Shown here piece by piece: positions 15,689-26,473 of a stretch of DNA of 51,814 bases (within the stretch, counting starts at the first letter, position 1; every line of letters begins with the position of its first letter). The stretch is taken from positions 1 through 51,814 of IMG/VR virus record IMGVR_UViG_3300043786_001177; one strand, 5' to 3'. Below the pieces are notes generated by a model, which was not told the origin of the DNA, did not search any database, and saw only the letters and a program-made list of their open reading frames with translations. Both the position numbers and the translations under genes were made by a program. This DNA comes from a virus.

Positions 15689-16165
15689 TTATTCTTCAGA
15701 CTGTTGTTCAACCAGAGGCTCTGATTCCTCCACCAGAGGCTCTGATTCCTCCACCAAAGGCTCTGACCATGCGTCCGCCAATTTCGTCAGCGTGATGCCG
15801 CCCTGGCCAATTGTGTACTCAAATGCTGCCGCCTTGTATCGATCATCCAGAGCGCCGGGATATGCCGCCTCGATGAATTGAACCAAACCCGCTGCGGCTG
15901 TCATGATGGAAATCGCGGTCGCACCCAGTATGTCGAGAATAGACTGCATCTGTTCAACAGAGTATCGGCTACCGTTCCCGACGAAAGTGGTCACCGGCTG
16001 TCCGTCGACGTATCTGGTTTCGTACTGTCCAGACACCCCCCAGAAGTCTTCGTAAGAAGAAATAAAATGAACCCGATACGTTTCCTCTAACTGATTGGCG
16101 CGAAGCACCTTGTTCCTGGCATGATCGTGTGCATCGAATGATGCGACTGGTACTTCAAATGGCAT
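15689..16165 (-). CDS. Hypothetical protein, 158 aa, acidic C-terminal heptad repeats
   Basis: The start is ATG 16165 after AAGGTGAG. Residues 1-130 are a mixed alpha/beta domain (SFDAHDHARNKVLRANQ, YRVHFISSYEDFWGV). The C-terminal tail carries three near-identical copies of EPLVEES-type units encoded by an 18-21-base tandem repeat at about 15715-15768, ending in QQSEE. It directly follows the giant fibre gene by 27 bases. In many phages the gene after the fibre encodes a fibre-assembly chaperone; that role is possible here but unproven. Confidence 0.6.
   Translation of the reverse strand: MPFEVPVASFDAHDHARNKVLRANQLEETYRVHFISSYEDFWGVSGQYETRYVDGQPVTTFVGNGSRYSVEQMQSILDILGATAISIMTAAAGLVQFIEAAYPGALDDRYKAAAFEYTIGQGGITLTKLADAWSEPLVEESEPLVEESEPLVEQQSEE
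15715..15768 (-). repeat. Short tandem repeat at the end of the 15689-16165 gene
   Basis: The unit AGAGGCTCTGATTCCTCC (plus strand) with CACC or CACCA extensions occurs in tandem, about two and a half copies, coding for repeated SEPLVEE. Slippage could change the tail length. Confidence 0.7.
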
Positions 16166-16192
16166 AACTCACCTTCCCTAAAATTACACTCT

Positions 16193-19100
16193 TTACCACG
16201 TCGCGATTGCCGCTCTCTTCCAGAAATTATTTTGGGTGCAGACATAAACATAGTTCGCGTCCCAACAGATTTCACCTTGGTTGCCTGCTGCCGCCGCACT
16301 GGCTGGAGTTCTCGCTGTTCTCAGTCGAATCGAACTTCCCACGATATCGAGAATTGCTGTAGGCTCAGTAGAGAATGATCCGATCCCGATGTTACCCGCT
16401 GCTCCAATAATCATGCGGACAGCAGGACTTGTCGAACCTATCGGAGTGGTTTGAAACCGTATGTTGCCACCACATGCCGCTGATGTGAAATTCTCAGCGG
16501 CATAATAAAGGATTCCCGCTGAAAGATTATCGTGGAATGCTCCTGCCCCACCACCTGTCTCATAATATCCAACTGCGTGCCAAAACCCTAACAAGTCGCC
16601 GGATATCACTTTGGTTGGCGCTGCGAATGTGCCGTTGGCTCGCCTGTGACGCATACCGTTATGAGCACCATAAGTGTCGAAGTAGAGACTGCAAGTTTTT
16701 GCAGTAATGTGACCCTCAGCGATTGCTTGCCCGTCCAGTGTCGTGATACCAGTGACAGCAAGATTTGAACTGCAAGTCACTGTGTCCGAGAAAGTGAAAG
16801 CCGAACCGGACCCAACCGCATTGAACGTGACTCCACCCGTCGAACTGACCGTGGTTGAAAAGTAGTCATCATTGTCGTACCCAACTCGTAACTGTTCAGT
16901 CGTGGAAACGACATGCACCTTTGCAGCCGTCGTCACTGATGCCGCTCCAGTCCCAAATCCCCACAGGCCAGCCGATGTCAGCCGCCCGTGTTCTGTGCCG
17001 GTCACCGTGGTGTTATTGGCAGCCGTATAGAATCTAAGGAGTGTCGCAGCATTTCCGAGTGATGTTCCGCCGCCGATATTGAGGGTATTGGCGGCGGTTT
17101 CAGCGGTCCCAAAGAGCAGCAGAAACGGCTCTTCCGCGTTCGTGTAATGCCTCATTCCGAGACGCCACGACTTGTTCGTCGCGTTTGTCGTCACGTCGCT
17201 AAAAATTATTTGACCACTCGCGGCGTCTATATTCAGAACGCCGGTCGATGATACCGTGTGGCTCACGTATGAGTCAGCATCGTACCCGATTCTCAGTTGC
17301 TCTGTTGTACTAACGACATTCAGGCGACTTGCCGGTGTGGTGAAATTAGTTCCAATTCCAACCTTGCCGTCATCAGCAATGAAGAACCGTGTGACTGCTG
17401 CGGTCGTCCCGATTGTTGCCGTATTGATACGAAAGGTAGTACCCTGTGCCGTTGGTGTGTAGTCTTCCGCCGCATACATCGCCAGAGTACAGCCCCAATT
17501 TGTATGAAACGCCCCTCCGCTGTGGTATCCCGCCGAAGACCAGAACCCAACAAGATCGTTCTCCAGTGCTCCCAATGGCAATGCCAATGTTCCGTTCGCT
17601 CGTCTGCTTCGCATTCCGGCGTGAGTTCCATACGTGTCGAACCACAAATTAGCGTTACGAACATAGAGATTGGCAGACTCTAAGATTGTTGTATTTGATA
17701 AGGTTGTATTCCCAGCGACGGCGAGCGCCGAACTGAATGACGCAGCGCCAGTGTTTGTGATCGTCAACCACGGTGTGATCGTACTGCTACCGTTCGAGTA
17801 TCCACCCAGTGTGATGCCTCTGAGCGTACCGCCACCACTTCCATTTTGCGGACCGATTTCGACATTCGCCCCTGGTCTGGCATAGATCTGCAGGAATTCA
17901 TAAGACGACGCCGATGTTGCTATGCCGTAAACTCGGAACGTTTGTGCATTAACCGAGTTCTTCACGGCGAAGGTATTAGCTGCATCGCGACAAAGTACAA
18001 CATCTCCCCCCAGAGAAATTAAACCCGACACCGAAAAATTCATGGTTGCTGAAAGGTCTGAGGTAAACGTCTTTGCTCCGGCGAACGTCTGCGTGCCAGT
18101 GGTCACTACTCCACGCGCTGTTGCGCTTGCATTAGGCAGGTGATAAATGATGGTGTTTCCAGACAGCACAACGTTGAAGTCAGTTCCGGTGGTGCCCGTA
18201 TTAAACGAGTTGTCGCCGGTATTCATTCCAATCAGTCCAAGATCGGTTTTCAGCGTTGCCAGCGTCTGCACTTCCGGTGCACCAGTGCCAGCCGTTTTTC
18301 TGTAGAACACGCTGGCCGTTGCCATGTTTGCCATCTTGGCCAATGTGACAGATGAGTTTGCAATGGTTGTTGCAAACGATCCTGTGCCCGTTCCCGTCAC
18401 GTCGCCGGTGAGCGTGATCGTCTGGTCGCCGCTGTTTGTTCCGGTCAAGCCCAGATCAGTTTTCAGCGTCGCCAGCGTCTGAACTTCCGGTGTACCATTG
18501 CCAGCCGTTTTTCTGTAGAACACGCTGGCCGTTGCCACGTTGGCCATCTTGGCAAGTGTGACCGCCCCCGCCACGATCGTTGTCGTGAACGCTCCTGTCC
18601 CAACTCCCGAGACATCCCCGCTTAAATTTATCGTCTGATCGCCGGTGTTCGTTCCGGTCAAGTCCAGATCGGTTTTCAGCGTCGCCAGCGTCTGAACTTG
18701 AGGAACCCCTGTTCCCGCCGTTTTGCGATAGAAGACAGTACCTGTCGCAACGTTGGACATCTTTTCGAGTGTTACTGCTCGATCGGCAATCGTCGTGGTG
18801 AAAGAACCAGTGCCCGTGCCAGTGACATCGCCGGTCAGCGTGATTGTCTGATCTCCGCTGTTTGTCCCGGTTAGCCCCAGGAATGTTTTGAACGATGACA
18901 GGTCACATTGCTGCATCGGACCAATACCAGCAGAGAATCTGTAGTAAAGAGTTCCTGAAGCACTATGCTCAAACTTATTATGGTTGATCGAACCATCCGG
19001 AATTGTTGTTGCGAATGACCCCGTTCCAGATCCAGTGACAGCGCCTGTCAGCGTGATTGTCTGATCCCCGGTGTTCGTTCCTGACAGATTGCTGGCGGTG

Positions 19101-22100
19101 ATCGTCCCTGAAAACGTTTTGTTGCCAGCGAACGTCTGCGTGCCCGTGGTGACCACACCACGCGCTGTTGCGCTGGCACTTGGCAAATTGAACGTGTGCG
19201 ACGTTCCTGTTGATACGATGGCAAAGTCTGTCCCTGACGTCCCAACTTCCAGCGTCTGGCTTGTTCCGGTGAGTGCATTCAGCGACGTAATCCCACCACT
19301 ACCACCACCAGCACCAGCCGCCCACACGCCATCGTCTCGAAGGAATTTTGTCCCGTCCGGAATTCCGGTGATATACAGTTTGTTGATTTCGATTGAACCT
19401 GCGAGCATCGCATTTGTGATAACGCCAGCTTCAATTGTTGTCAAAAACGTTCCCGTGCCAGAGCCTGTCACGTGCCCTGTGAGCGTGATGGTCTGATTCC
19501 CGGTGTTTGTACCAGACAAATTGCTGGCTGAAATCGTTCCAGAAAACGTCTTGTTGCCAGCAAATGTTTGCGCGCCTGTTGTAACCAATCCGCGTGCTGT
19601 CGCGCTGGCACTTGGCAAATTGAAAGTATGAATTGTGCCACTAGATGTGATCCCGAAATCTGTCCCGGTTGACGATACGCCAAAATTCTGAGTAGCGTCA
19701 GTGAGTCCGTTGAGCGTTACCACGCCAGTTGCCCCCGCTGATGGCACCTGCCATGATCCGTCGTCACGAAGAAACTTCCCTCCTGTTGGCGTTCCCGCCA
19801 CCAATAACTTGCCAACAGAAATTGAACCGGCCAACATCGCGTTTGTGACTACTCCGGCTGCAATCGTTGTCGCAAACGATCCTGTGCCTGAACCTGTGAC
19901 GTGCCCTGTGAGCGTGATTGTCTGGTCGCCGCTATTCGTTCCCGTCAATTCCAGGTCCGTCTTCAGAGTCGCCAGCGTCTGGACTTCCGGTGCACCTGAT
20001 CCGGCCGTTTTGCGATAGATCACACTGGCCGTCGCCATATTGGCCATCTTGTCAAGCGTGACCGCTCCGGATGCAATTGTCGTTGCGAATGACCCCGTGC
20101 CCGTCCCTGTCACGTCGCCGGTCAGCGTGATTGTCTGATCCCCGCTGTTTGTCCCGGTCAAGCCCAGATCAGTTTTAAGCGTTGCCAGCGTCTGGACTTC
20201 CGGCGCGCCTGATCCAGCCGTCTTTCTGTAGAACACGCTGGCCGTTGCCATGTTGGCCATCTTGGCAAGCGTGACTGCGCCAGCAGCGATCGTCGCCGCG
20301 AATGACCCCGTGCCTGTACCCGTCACGTCGCCGGTGAGCGTGATCGTCTGGTCGCCGGTGTTTGTGCCAGACAGTGACGTCACGGCCTCTGGTAAGCCTG
20401 TCAGCTTGCTCCAGGCGAGCGACGTAATCCACGACGGATTTGCATACGATCCAGCCAGCGCCACGAATGAGGCTACCGATGCAGAGATTGTCGCATACGG
20501 CGCCAAGTCCTGGTCACCGGTATTCGTTCCGGACAACTGCAGATCAGTTTTGAGTGTATTCAGCGTCTGCACTTCCGGCGCGCCTGATCCGGCCGTCTTT
20601 CTGTAGAACAATGTGCCAGAACTCACAAACGCCATTTTGGCCAGTGTGACGGACTGTGTTGCGATAGTCGCTGCAAACGATCCCGCACCTGAACCTGTGA
20701 CGTCGCCGGTGAGCGTGATCGTCTGGTCGCCGGTATTCGTACCAGACAGCGAAGACACGGCTGATGGCACGTCTGTCAGCTTGCCCCAGGCGAGCGACGT
20801 AATCCACGACGGATTTGCATACGATCCCGCCAGCGCCACGTATGTTGACGCGGCTGTTGCTGACGTCAGATACGCGCTCAAGTCCTGGTCGCCGCTGTTC
20901 GTGCCGGTCAAGCCAAGATCGGTTTTCAGCGTGGACAGTGCATGCACTTCCGGCACGCCGGTCCCGCTGGTCTTTCTGTAAAACACCGTGGCTGTGCCGA
21001 CGTGTTGCATCTTTTCCGGCGTGATTGATCCGTCTGCAATACTCGACAAAAACCCTGACGGATTTCCAGACAATGGATAAGCGTCTGTGATGCCGTAACC
21101 GGTCAGAGTTGTCGGCTTGCTGGTGAGTGACGCGAACGAATGCGAATGTCCGGCCGTCGCATAGTTCGTTGACAAATGCGTGATCAGGTCCGCCTGATTG
21201 GTCACAATGCCGCTGATCTCTCCCCAGATGGCTGTGGTGTCTGTCAATTCGACGTACACACTGCCGGACCATCGGTACGTCTTGCCATTGTTGATCGTCA
21301 CATAGATTTTCCCAGTCGCCCCCGATCCTGGAAGCGATCCAAAGTCGGCGGCTTCGATGACGTCATCCACGAACGACGGCAACTGATTTGACGGAACCAG
21401 TCCGCCAACCAGGTCCGCCTTTGTTGCCAGACTTGCGGCCAGTCCTGTGATCTTCGATGAATCCAGCGCCGTGATCCATACCGGATTTGAGTACGATCCG
21501 GCCAGCGAAACATAGGCCGCGTCTGCTGCAGACGTTGTCAAGAAACTTGATGGATTCCCGGACAACGGATAAGCGTCTGTGATGCCGTAACCGGTCAGAG
21601 TTGTCGGCTTGCTGGTGAGCGATGCGAACGAATGCGAATGTCCGGCTGCTGAATAGTTTGCGGACAGATAGGACGTCAGGTCTGTCTGGTTTCCCACTGT
21701 GCCGCTGATCTGTCCCCAGATCGCTGTGGCATCCGTCAGTTCAACGTACACACTGCCGGACCAGCGATAAGTCTTTCCTGTGTCGATTGTGATGTAAATC
21801 TTTCCAGTCTCGCCAGTCCCTGGAAGAGAAGCGAAGTTGTTTGCTTCGATGACGTCATCAACGAACGACGGCAATTGATTTGACGGGACCAGTCCGTTGA
21901 CCAGATCAGCCTTTGCTGCAAGCAGTGACGTCAGCCCTGTGACTTTATTCTGCGCGATGGCCGTGATCCATGCCGGATTCGAGTACGAACCAGCCAGCGC
22001 CACGTAGGCGGAATCTGCTGCCGACGTCGTCACGAAGCTGGATGGATTTCCAGACAAAGGATAAGCGTCTGTGATGCCGTAACCGGTCAGAGTTGTCGGC

Positions 22101-23398
22101 TTGCCGGTGAGCGACGCAAACGAATGCGAATGACCAGCCGTTGCGTAGTTTGTGGAAAGATGCGTGATCAGGTCCGTCTGATTGGTGATCGTTCCACTGA
22201 TCTGCCCCCAGATCGCTGTGGAATCCGTCAATTCGATATAGGCGGACCCTGACCAGCGATACGTCTTGCCGGTATCGATGGCAACATAGATCTTGCCTGT
22301 CTCACCATTTCCCGGAAACGCCACTGCATTTGCGGCTTCGATGACGTCATCCACGAACGATGGAAGCTGGTTTGCTGGCACCAGTCCGCCAACCAGATCG
22401 GCCTTTCCTGCGAGCGCTGACGTCAGCCCCGTGACTTTATTCTGCGCGATGGCCGTGATCCAGGCCGGATTCGAGTACGAACCTGTGAGCGACACGTAGG
22501 CGGCATTCGCGGCTGACGTTGTCAGGAAGCTGGAATCAATCTGATTCACTGGCACCAGTCCGCCGACCAGGTCCGCCTTTGTTGCCAGACTTGCGGCCAG
22601 TCCCGTGATCTTCGCTGAATCCAGCGCTGTGATCCATGCCGGATTCGAGTACGACCCTGCGAGCGCCACGTATGCAGAATTTGCTGCCGACGTCGTCACG
22701 AAGCTGGATGGATTGCCAGACAATGGATAAGCGTCTGTGATGCCGTAACCGGTCAGAGTTGTCGGCGTGCCGGTGAGCGATGCGAACGAATGTGAATGTC
22801 CGGCCGCTGAAGCGTCTGTGATACCGTAACCGGTCAGAGTTGTCGGCTTGCCGGTGAGCGATGCGAACGAATGTGAATGTCCGGCCGCTGAATAGTTTGC
22901 GGCCAGATAGGACGTCAGGTCTGTCTGGTTTGAAACTGTGCCGCTGATCTGTCCCCAGACTGCTGTTGCGTCTGTCAGTTCCACATAGACCGAACCGCTC
23001 CATCGGTAGGTCTTTCCTGTGTCGATCGTCACGTAGATTTTGCCGGTGGCGCCAGTCCCTGGAAGTGACGCGAAATTGTTGGCTTCGATGACGTCATCAA
23101 CGAACGACGGCAATTGATTCGACGGAACCAGTCCGCCGACCAGATCGGCTTTCGCGGCCAGGCTTGCGGCCAGTCCTGTGATTTTCGAGGAATCCAGTGC
23201 CGTGATCCAAGCCGGATTCGAGTACGCGCCTGCGAGCGCCACATAGGCCGCGTCTGCCTCTTGCTTTGAGTACAGACCTTGACTCGACCGCAGTTCTTCT
23301 GGCGTGAGTGCTTTTGAGAATCCAACCCCGTCAGACGCCAATACACGAACAGTCGTCTCTTTTGTTTGGATCGTCTCTTGCGTTGGGTTAGATGGCAT
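16193..23398 (-). CDS. Giant modular tail fibre, 2401 aa
   Basis: The start is ATG 23398 with AGGGG upstream. The N-terminal part has roughly five copies of a module of about 130 residues ([78 protein letters not shown]). The middle holds about a dozen units of around 70 residues ([36 protein letters not shown]). The C-terminal 600 residues have two related domains ([25 protein letters not shown]) and end in [17 protein letters not shown] and a final ATW, a tip seen in many phage fibres. No S74 chaperone triad is visible. It should trimerise into a long, receptor-binding fibre. Confidence 0.9.
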   Translation of the reverse strand: MPSNPTQETIQTKETTVRVLASDGVGFSKALTPEELRSSQGLYSKQEADAAYVALAGAYSNPAWITALDSSKITGLAASLAAKADLVGGLVPSNQLPSFVDDVIEANNFASLPGTGATGKIYVTIDTGKTYRWSGSVYVELTDATAVWGQISGTVSNQTDLTSYLAANYSAAGHSHSFASLTGKPTTLTGYGITDASAAGHSHSFASLTGTPTTLTGYGITDAYPLSGNPSSFVTTSAANSAYVALAGSYSNPAWITALDSAKITGLAASLATKADLVGGLVPVNQIDSSFLTTSAANAAYVSLTGSYSNPAWITAIAQNKVTGLTSALAGKADLVGGLVPANQLPSFVDDVIEAANAVAFPGNGETGKIYVAIDTGKTYRWSGSAYIELTDSTAIWGQISGTITNQTDLITHLSTNYATAGHSHSFASLTGKPTTLTGYGITDAYPLSGNPSSFVTTSAADSAYVALAGSYSNPAWITAIAQNKVTGLTSLLAAKADLVNGLVPSNQLPSFVDDVIEANNFASLPGTGETGKIYITIDTGKTYRWSGSVYVELTDATAIWGQISGTVGNQTDLTSYLSANYSAAGHSHSFASLTSKPTTLTGYGITDAYPLSGNPSSFLTTSAADAAYVSLAGSYSNPVWITALDSSKITGLAASLATKADLVGGLVPSNQLPSFVDDVIEAADFGSLPGSGATGKIYVTINNGKTYRWSGSVYVELTDTTAIWGEISGIVTNQADLITHLSTNYATAGHSHSFASLTSKPTTLTGYGITDAYPLSGNPSGFLSSIADGSITPEKMQHVGTATVFYRKTSGTGVPEVHALSTLKTDLGLTGTNSGDQDLSAYLTSATAASTYVALAGSYANPSWITSLAWGKLTDVPSAVSSLSGTNTGDQTITLTGDVTGSGAGSFAATIATQSVTLAKMAFVSSGTLFYRKTAGSGAPEVQTLNTLKTDLQLSGTNTGDQDLAPYATISASVASFVALAGSYANPSWITSLAWSKLTGLPEAVTSLSGTNTGDQTITLTGDVTGTGTGSFAATIAAGAVTLAKMANMATASVFYRKTAGSGAPEVQTLATLKTDLGLTGTNSGDQTITLTGDVTGTGTGSFATTIASGAVTLDKMANMATASVIYRKTAGSGAPEVQTLATLKTDLELTGTNSGDQTITLTGHVTGSGTGSFATTIAAGVVTNAMLAGSISVGKLLVAGTPTGGKFLRDDGSWQVPSAGATGVVTLNGLTDATQNFGVSSTGTDFGITSSGTIHTFNLPSASATARGLVTTGAQTFAGNKTFSGTISASNLSGTNTGNQTITLTGHVTGSGTGTFLTTIEAGVITNAMLAGSIEINKLYITGIPDGTKFLRDDGVWAAGAGGGSGGITSLNALTGTSQTLEVGTSGTDFAIVSTGTSHTFNLPSASATARGVVTTGTQTFAGNKTFSGTITASNLSGTNTGDQTITLTGAVTGSGTGSFATTIPDGSINHNKFEHSASGTLYYRFSAGIGPMQQCDLSSFKTFLGLTGTNSGDQTITLTGDVTGTGTGSFTTTIADRAVTLEKMSNVATGTVFYRKTAGTGVPQVQTLATLKTDLDLTGTNTGDQTINLSGDVSGVGTGAFTTTIVAGAVTLAKMANVATASVFYRKTAGNGTPEVQTLATLKTDLGLTGTNSGDQTITLTGDVTGTGTGSFATTIANSSVTLAKMANMATASVFYRKTAGTGAPEVQTLATLKTDLGLIGMNTGDNSFNTGTTGTDFNVVLSGNTIIYHLPNASATARGVVTTGTQTFAGAKTFTSDLSATMNFSVSGLISLGGDVVLCRDAANTFAVKNSVNAQTFRVYGIATSASSYEFLQIYARPGANVEIGPQNGSGGGTLRGITLGGYSNGSSTITPWLTITNTGAASFSSALAVAGNTTLSNTTILESANLYVRNANLWFDTYGTHAGMRSRRANGTLALPLGALENDLVGFWSSAGYHSGGAFHTNWGCTLAMYAAEDYTPTAQGTTFRINTATIGTTAAVTRFFIADDGKVGIGTNFTTPASRLNVVSTTEQLRIGYDADSYVSHTVSSTGVLNIDAASGQIIFSDVTTNATNKSWRLGMRHYTNAEEPFLLLFGTAETAANTLNIGGGTSLGNAATLLRFYTAANNTTVTGTEHGRLTSAGLWGFGTGAASVTTAAKVHVVSTTEQLRVGYDNDDYFSTTVSSTGGVTFNAVGSGSAFTFSDTVTCSSNLAVTGITTLDGQAIAEGHITAKTCSLYFDTYGAHNGMRHRRANGTFAAPTKVISGDLLGFWHAVGYYETGGGAGAFHDNLSAGILYYAAENFTSAACGGNIRFQTTPIGSTSPAVRMIIGAAGNIGIGSFSTEPTAILDIVGSSIRLRTARTPASAAAAGNQGEICWDANYVYVCTQNNFWKRAAIATW
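18150..20760 (-). repeat. Short fibre repeats ([14 protein letters not shown] type)
   Basis: About a dozen units of roughly 200 bases occur in this interval, each containing the plus-strand core GTCGCCGGTGAGCGTGATCG or a variant of it. They encode beta-strand repeats of the giant fibre and differ mostly at third positions. Boundaries are approximate. Confidence 0.8.
21030..23300 (-). repeat. Long fibre repeats ([12 protein letters not shown] type)
   Basis: About five units of roughly 400 bases share blocks such as the plus-strand GTGATGCCGTAACCGGTCAG, including one extra short duplication at about 22735-22870, where a 68-base block is repeated back to back. Boundaries are approximate. Confidence 0.8.
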
Positions 23399-23407
23399 CT
23401 TCAGCCC

Positions 23408-23719
23408 CTAAAACTTTTGACCTGTCGTGTTCTCGACAACTTCGGCTGTTACATCGAGCGACTGCGAATCGATTGTCAGCTTCAGCCATTTTTTGCACGC
23501 CGGACACTCAACCTGTTCATCATCGATTGTTGGCGGGAAATATGTCCAGAAATGACCTGCCAGCATTCCCAGCACAAACACTGACGCCGGTGACTTAAAC
23601 CCCAGCTTCTGCATCCATGTGGAAATCAATGCACGCCGGTTTCCGGTGACGAACGCCACAACTTCCCATACCAACACGACAAGCCCGACCGCAATGATGA
23701 TCACGCCTGTTCCGGTCAT
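23408..23719 (-). CDS. Small membrane protein with CxxC tail, holin-like
   Basis: I favour ATG 23719, one base after the previous stop (TAACATG); an in-frame ATG at 23734 overlaps it. Two hydrophobic segments are visible (about residues 4-26, VIIIAVGLVVLVWEVVAFV, and 42-62, ASVFVLGMLAGHFWTYF). A cytosolic or periplasmic tail follows with CPAC and no second Cys pair, so it is half a zinc ribbon that could pair in a dimer. It lies next to another two-span membrane protein gene, so the two might form a membrane complex or holin/antiholin pair. Confidence 0.6.
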   Translation of the reverse strand: MTGTGVIIIAVGLVVLVWEVVAFVTGNRRALISTWMQKLGFKSPASVFVLGMLAGHFWTYFPPTIDDEQVECPACKKWLKLTIDSQSLDVTAEVVENTTGQKF

Positions 23720-23720
23720 G

Positions 23721-24170
23721 TTAAGACTTGGCATGCGTGAGTTGTTTCACTTCGATTGTCAGTAGATTGATCGCCGTAGTCAGATGTTCTTTCGACTCAT
23801 GATGAAGACTGGAATGAACTTCCACCCCCTCACGAAGATCCGACAACGCCCCCAGATAGTGTTCGTCTCGTATCTTCAGGGCTTCCAGAAACGCCATGCG
23901 TTCTTCGCGTCGTTCCGCATCCCTGCGTGATTCCTGATATGGGATATGTCTGGTGACAAGCCAGACAAACAGGCTCAGCATGACACCAACGGCCCCCCAC
24001 TGCATAAACCGACTGTTCAAAGCGTTAGCGACCAGGTCGATTTCCTGATTCGGGTGAAAATGCCGTGCTGTATCTTGAGAGATTAACGCCGCCAGCAACT
24101 GGTTTGACCCCCACAAATCTATGATCGCCATGAATGCCAGGATGATTACGAACGCAAACATGCCGCGCAT
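23721..24170 (-). CDS. Membrane protein with two spans and coiled-coil tail, 149 aa
   Basis: The start is ATG 24170 (MRGMFAFVIILAFMAII), with an excellent AGGAGG site; the longer frame runs through the promoter element. Span one is residues 4-20 and span two about 57-75 (WGAVGVMLSLFVWLV). The remaining 70 residues are a charged helix (RRDAERREERMAFLEAL) with later heptads (LLTIEVKQLTHA). It heads a unit with a 36-base promoter-type element just upstream. It could be a holin or tail-associated membrane protein; neither is proven. Confidence 0.6.
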   Translation of the reverse strand: MRGMFAFVIILAFMAIIDLWGSNQLLAALISQDTARHFHPNQEIDLVANALNSRFMQWGAVGVMLSLFVWLVTRHIPYQESRRDAERREERMAFLEALKIRDEHYLGALSDLREGVEVHSSLHHESKEHLTTAINLLTIEVKQLTHAKS

Positions 24171-24206
24171 TTGTCCCTCCTGCGTCCGCCCCCCAGGACT
24201 TCCTTT

Positions 24207-24242
24207 CGTGTGCGTGAGTGTGTCCCGCATATGGTAGCGATC
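24207..24242 (-). promoter_or_regulatory. Shared 36-base upstream element (copy 1)
   Basis: The element matches copy 2 at 32884-32919 without gaps at 30 of 36 positions. On the minus strand it reads GATCGCTACC, then A/G TATGC, a variable core, then TCACGCACACG. It lies 37 bases upstream of ATG 24170 and includes the CGTATGC-type box as CATATGC. It is probably a promoter or regulator site. Confidence 0.55.
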
Positions 24243-24266
24243 CGTCTTGAAATGGCAATTGCATTC

Positions 24267-24500
24267 CTATTGGTTGCGATTCCCATAATAGGTCCGTGGA
24301 CCTATTTGAACTTCCGTTGCGAATTCCGTGCAGACGTCACAGGCGAGAACCAGTGTTTTGTCGTCTGAATTCAGCATGACCAGAAGTTTTCTGCGATCGT
24401 ATTCCGTTGCGACACAATCACTTTTGTGTCGTCGGCAGATCCACAAGTCCGGCGTTCCGCAGCACGTGTGCCGTTTTGCCCCTCTGTGGATGCACTCCAT
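24267..24500 (-). CDS. Stand-alone Cys-rich domain protein, 77 aa
   Basis: The start is ATG 24500, three bases after the stop of the glycosyltransferase gene, with CGGGA as ribosome-binding site. It repeats the Cys-rich domain of that enzyme: CIHRG, CCGTPDLWICR, DCVATEYDRRKL and CDVC. The conserved Cys pattern (C, CC, C, C, C..C) suggests one zinc-binding unit. The last residues are encoded over a perfect-arm palindrome at 24288-24305. It may be a duplicated domain that acts with the enzyme or binds the same target. It is preceded by no promoter and followed by the 24207 element. Confidence 0.7.
   Translation of the reverse strand: MECIHRGAKRHTCCGTPDLWICRRHKSDCVATEYDRRKLLVMLNSDDKTLVLACDVCTEFATEVQIGPRTYYGNRNQ
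24288..24305. repeat. Palindrome ATAGGTCC-GT-GGACCTAT (site 1)
   Basis: Eight-base arms with a two-base centre; followed on the minus strand by TATTATGGGAATC. The same arms and flank occur at 48624-48641. It overlaps the 3' end of the small Cys-rich gene. Confidence 0.6.
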
Positions 24501-24503
24501 GTT

Positions 24504-26330
24504 TCAGTCCCGCGACGTATCAAACTCATCGCCAGTGAAGTGATCGGCGGTGACGCCGCGATGCAACAATCGTTTCCACCAGCCATTGTCAGCCGCCTTG
24601 CAGTTGGCCGCGAACTCCACATCGAAGAATTTGTGCGGCCCATCGCCGGACAATGGGAAACGTCTTAGCAGTGATCGACGTGTCAGAAGCAAACCGAACC
24701 CTGTCCCGTCAACCTCTTCGATCCCTTCACCGTGAAGACTTGAGAACGATTCATTTCCGAGAAACGGAACTCTGAATGCACAGCACTTGTCTGACTGATA
24801 CCGCTGCCTGTAGACGCCGGAAACGCCTGACACCCATGGCCCCATTTCTCTCAGCAACAGTTCGATGGCGTTCTTCTGATGCGGCACCACATCGTCTTCG
24901 ATAATGACCGCGTATTCGGTCCCCAGCAGTCTGATTGCGGTGTTGTAGACTGCACCCACGGCCGCTTCAACGGCTTTGCTGACACCTGGATTGTTCCGCC
25001 GTTCTTTGTCAGCCAGATTCTTCACGCCAGCGTCAATTCGCTCAATCTGAATTGACCCCTGCCAGTCCTCAAGTCCCAGCATGGCGGTTGTCAGTGGCGC
25101 GTGATACGAATTGATGATCATCAGCCTGAGTTGATGCAGTGGCCACGTCTGTGACGACAGCCACGCTCTGAGTTTTCCCCAGACACTCCATCGCCCACTG
25201 AACGCGATCACGATTGTCAGAGTTTCATTCTCGAAGTCCGCATCGTTCCAGTACACATTGTTCGGCCGCAACGACATGTTGTTGCCGTGCATCCGGTAGG
25301 ACAAAGGCGTGTTCATCTTTTTGGCGATCCATGCGCCAGAACGCAGAATTGCTTTTGCGATCCTCCAGTCCTGCGACCAGCACTTTGAACCGTCGATCTT
25401 TCCGCCACGGAACACCAACGACTGATGCACCAGTTCTGTGCGAATTACAGACCCTGCGCTCACCCAGTTTCGCTGTTCAATGTCGTCCGCTGTCAACTGA
25501 AACGGCGCTCGCTCTGTCCCGTGCGCTGGACCTGATGCGCCGCCAAAGTATTCCAAATGCGGATATACGATCGCAATCCGACGATCCTCTTTGAAGACTG
25601 TCATCGCGTCTGCGAAGTAGTTTTCCGGAATCATGTCGTCCGCATCGATGAATGCCACGTACGTGCTGGTGACATGAGAAAGCCCGATGCCTCTGGCTTC
25701 ATGCACGTCCCGCACTTCACATCGAACGTACTGCACGCCTTCGAACTGATCGACGATTTCTTTCGGATTGTCCGTGCTGGAGTCGTCAACCACGATGATC
25801 TGCGAGACAGATTTCCGCTGTGCTTTGATTGACTGCAGACACTCGCCAAGAAATCGTGCGTAGTTGTGGCATGGAACAACAACTGAAATTGTTGTCGTGT
25901 CGAGTTCAACGATTCGCGTGACAGAAGATTCTTCACGATGCACGCAGGTCTCGCATACCTGCAATGCCTGCGACTCTGGTGTTCCAACAACAGACGCCAG
26001 CTTTCTTTTGTTCTGCTCTGTTGCAATGCAATCAATCTGCAGCTTCCTGCAGATCCATAGTTGTGGTGAACCGCAACAGACGTTCCTTGCTGACCCTCGG
26101 TGAATGCATGGAACTGGATCTGGGAGCACTACAGCAGCAGACTGAACCGGGGATGGCGGGCCGATCGCGATCAGTTCAAACTCGGTTTTCTGCCGCGTCA
26201 ACTCATCGCCAATTGCTTCAGTCACCACCCTGCGCGATCCATCCCCAGCCAAACTCCCGAGTTTGGCACCGACGTGTTTTTTAACAAATTCCAATGCTGA
26301 TTCTTCGCTGGTCCTACCGAGGCATAGCAT
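24504..26330 (-). CDS. Double glycosyltransferase (GT2-like, GT-A) with Cys-rich N-domain
   Basis: The protein has about 608 residues from ATG 26330; a GTG at 26342 is the alternative. A short N-terminal domain precedes a Cys-rich domain (CIHRG, CCGSPQLWICRK, DCIATEQNKRKL, CETC). The first GT2 domain is clear: TISVVVPCHNYARFL, QIIVVDDSSTDN and the metal-binding FIDADD. A second GT-A domain starts near LTIVIAFSGRW, has YAVIIEDDVVP as its acidic motif, and ends in GTGFGLLLTRRSLL. It should add two sugars or elongate a glycan using nucleotide sugars. Its position among fibre and tail genes suggests that virion proteins or host glycans are the acceptor. Confidence 0.85.
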   Translation of the reverse strand: MLCLGRTSEESALEFVKKHVGAKLGSLAGDGSRRVVTEAIGDELTRQKTEFELIAIGPPSPVQSAAVVLPDPVPCIHRGSARNVCCGSPQLWICRKLQIDCIATEQNKRKLASVVGTPESQALQVCETCVHREESSVTRIVELDTTTISVVVPCHNYARFLGECLQSIKAQRKSVSQIIVVDDSSTDNPKEIVDQFEGVQYVRCEVRDVHEARGIGLSHVTSTYVAFIDADDMIPENYFADAMTVFKEDRRIAIVYPHLEYFGGASGPAHGTERAPFQLTADDIEQRNWVSAGSVIRTELVHQSLVFRGGKIDGSKCWSQDWRIAKAILRSGAWIAKKMNTPLSYRMHGNNMSLRPNNVYWNDADFENETLTIVIAFSGRWSVWGKLRAWLSSQTWPLHQLRLMIINSYHAPLTTAMLGLEDWQGSIQIERIDAGVKNLADKERRNNPGVSKAVEAAVGAVYNTAIRLLGTEYAVIIEDDVVPHQKNAIELLLREMGPWVSGVSGVYRQRYQSDKCCAFRVPFLGNESFSSLHGEGIEEVDGTGFGLLLTRRSLLRRFPLSGDGPHKFFDVEFAANCKAADNGWWKRLLHRGVTADHFTGDEFDTSRD

Positions 26331-26381
26331 GACTACAAACACTCCGGGGAAATGACTGACGTTAGAAATAGGGCAAAGACA

Positions 26382-26462
26382 CTATTGTCCGTTGAACTGA
26401 ATTTGAGGTCGAATTGCCCGGATATGGTTTCCATCCGGCCGACTCCAAGTTTTGCAAACCAT
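26382..26462 (-). pseudogene. Fragment of a fourth paralogue (N-terminal 26 codons)
   Basis: From ATG 26462 an open frame encodes MVCKTWSRPDGNHIRAIRP and stops with TAG at 26384-26382. It matches the beginning of the 26474-27082 protein (VCKTWSQPDGNHIRG) almost exactly, then diverges. It lies between that gene and the glycosyltransferase gene. It is best read as the remnant of a deleted fourth tandem copy, or a very short gene. Confidence 0.6.
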
Positions 26463-26473
26463 GATTACCTCAA

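Noticed and set aside
15403-15711. 102-codon basic minus-strand frame
   Set aside because: Its start is a TTG inside the end of the 15689 gene without a ribosome-binding site, and nearly half of it overlaps the 15236-15547 gene in another frame. The Lys/Arg-rich first part could hide a small gene but I cannot support it.
20544-21272. 242-codon minus-strand frame within the giant fibre
   Set aside because: It is another frame of the repetitive fibre gene, rich in His, Arg and Asp. The 2401-codon frame explains this region completely.
16193-23398. Possible CRISPR-like repeat array
   Set aside because: The repeats are long, imperfect and in one reading frame of 2401 codons; they encode fibre modules and lack the short repeat-spacer pattern.
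24500-24543. Longer plus-strand frames around the Cys-rich gene (24426-24668 and similar)
   Set aside because: They are mirrors of the glycosyltransferase and Cys-rich genes and have no translation signals.
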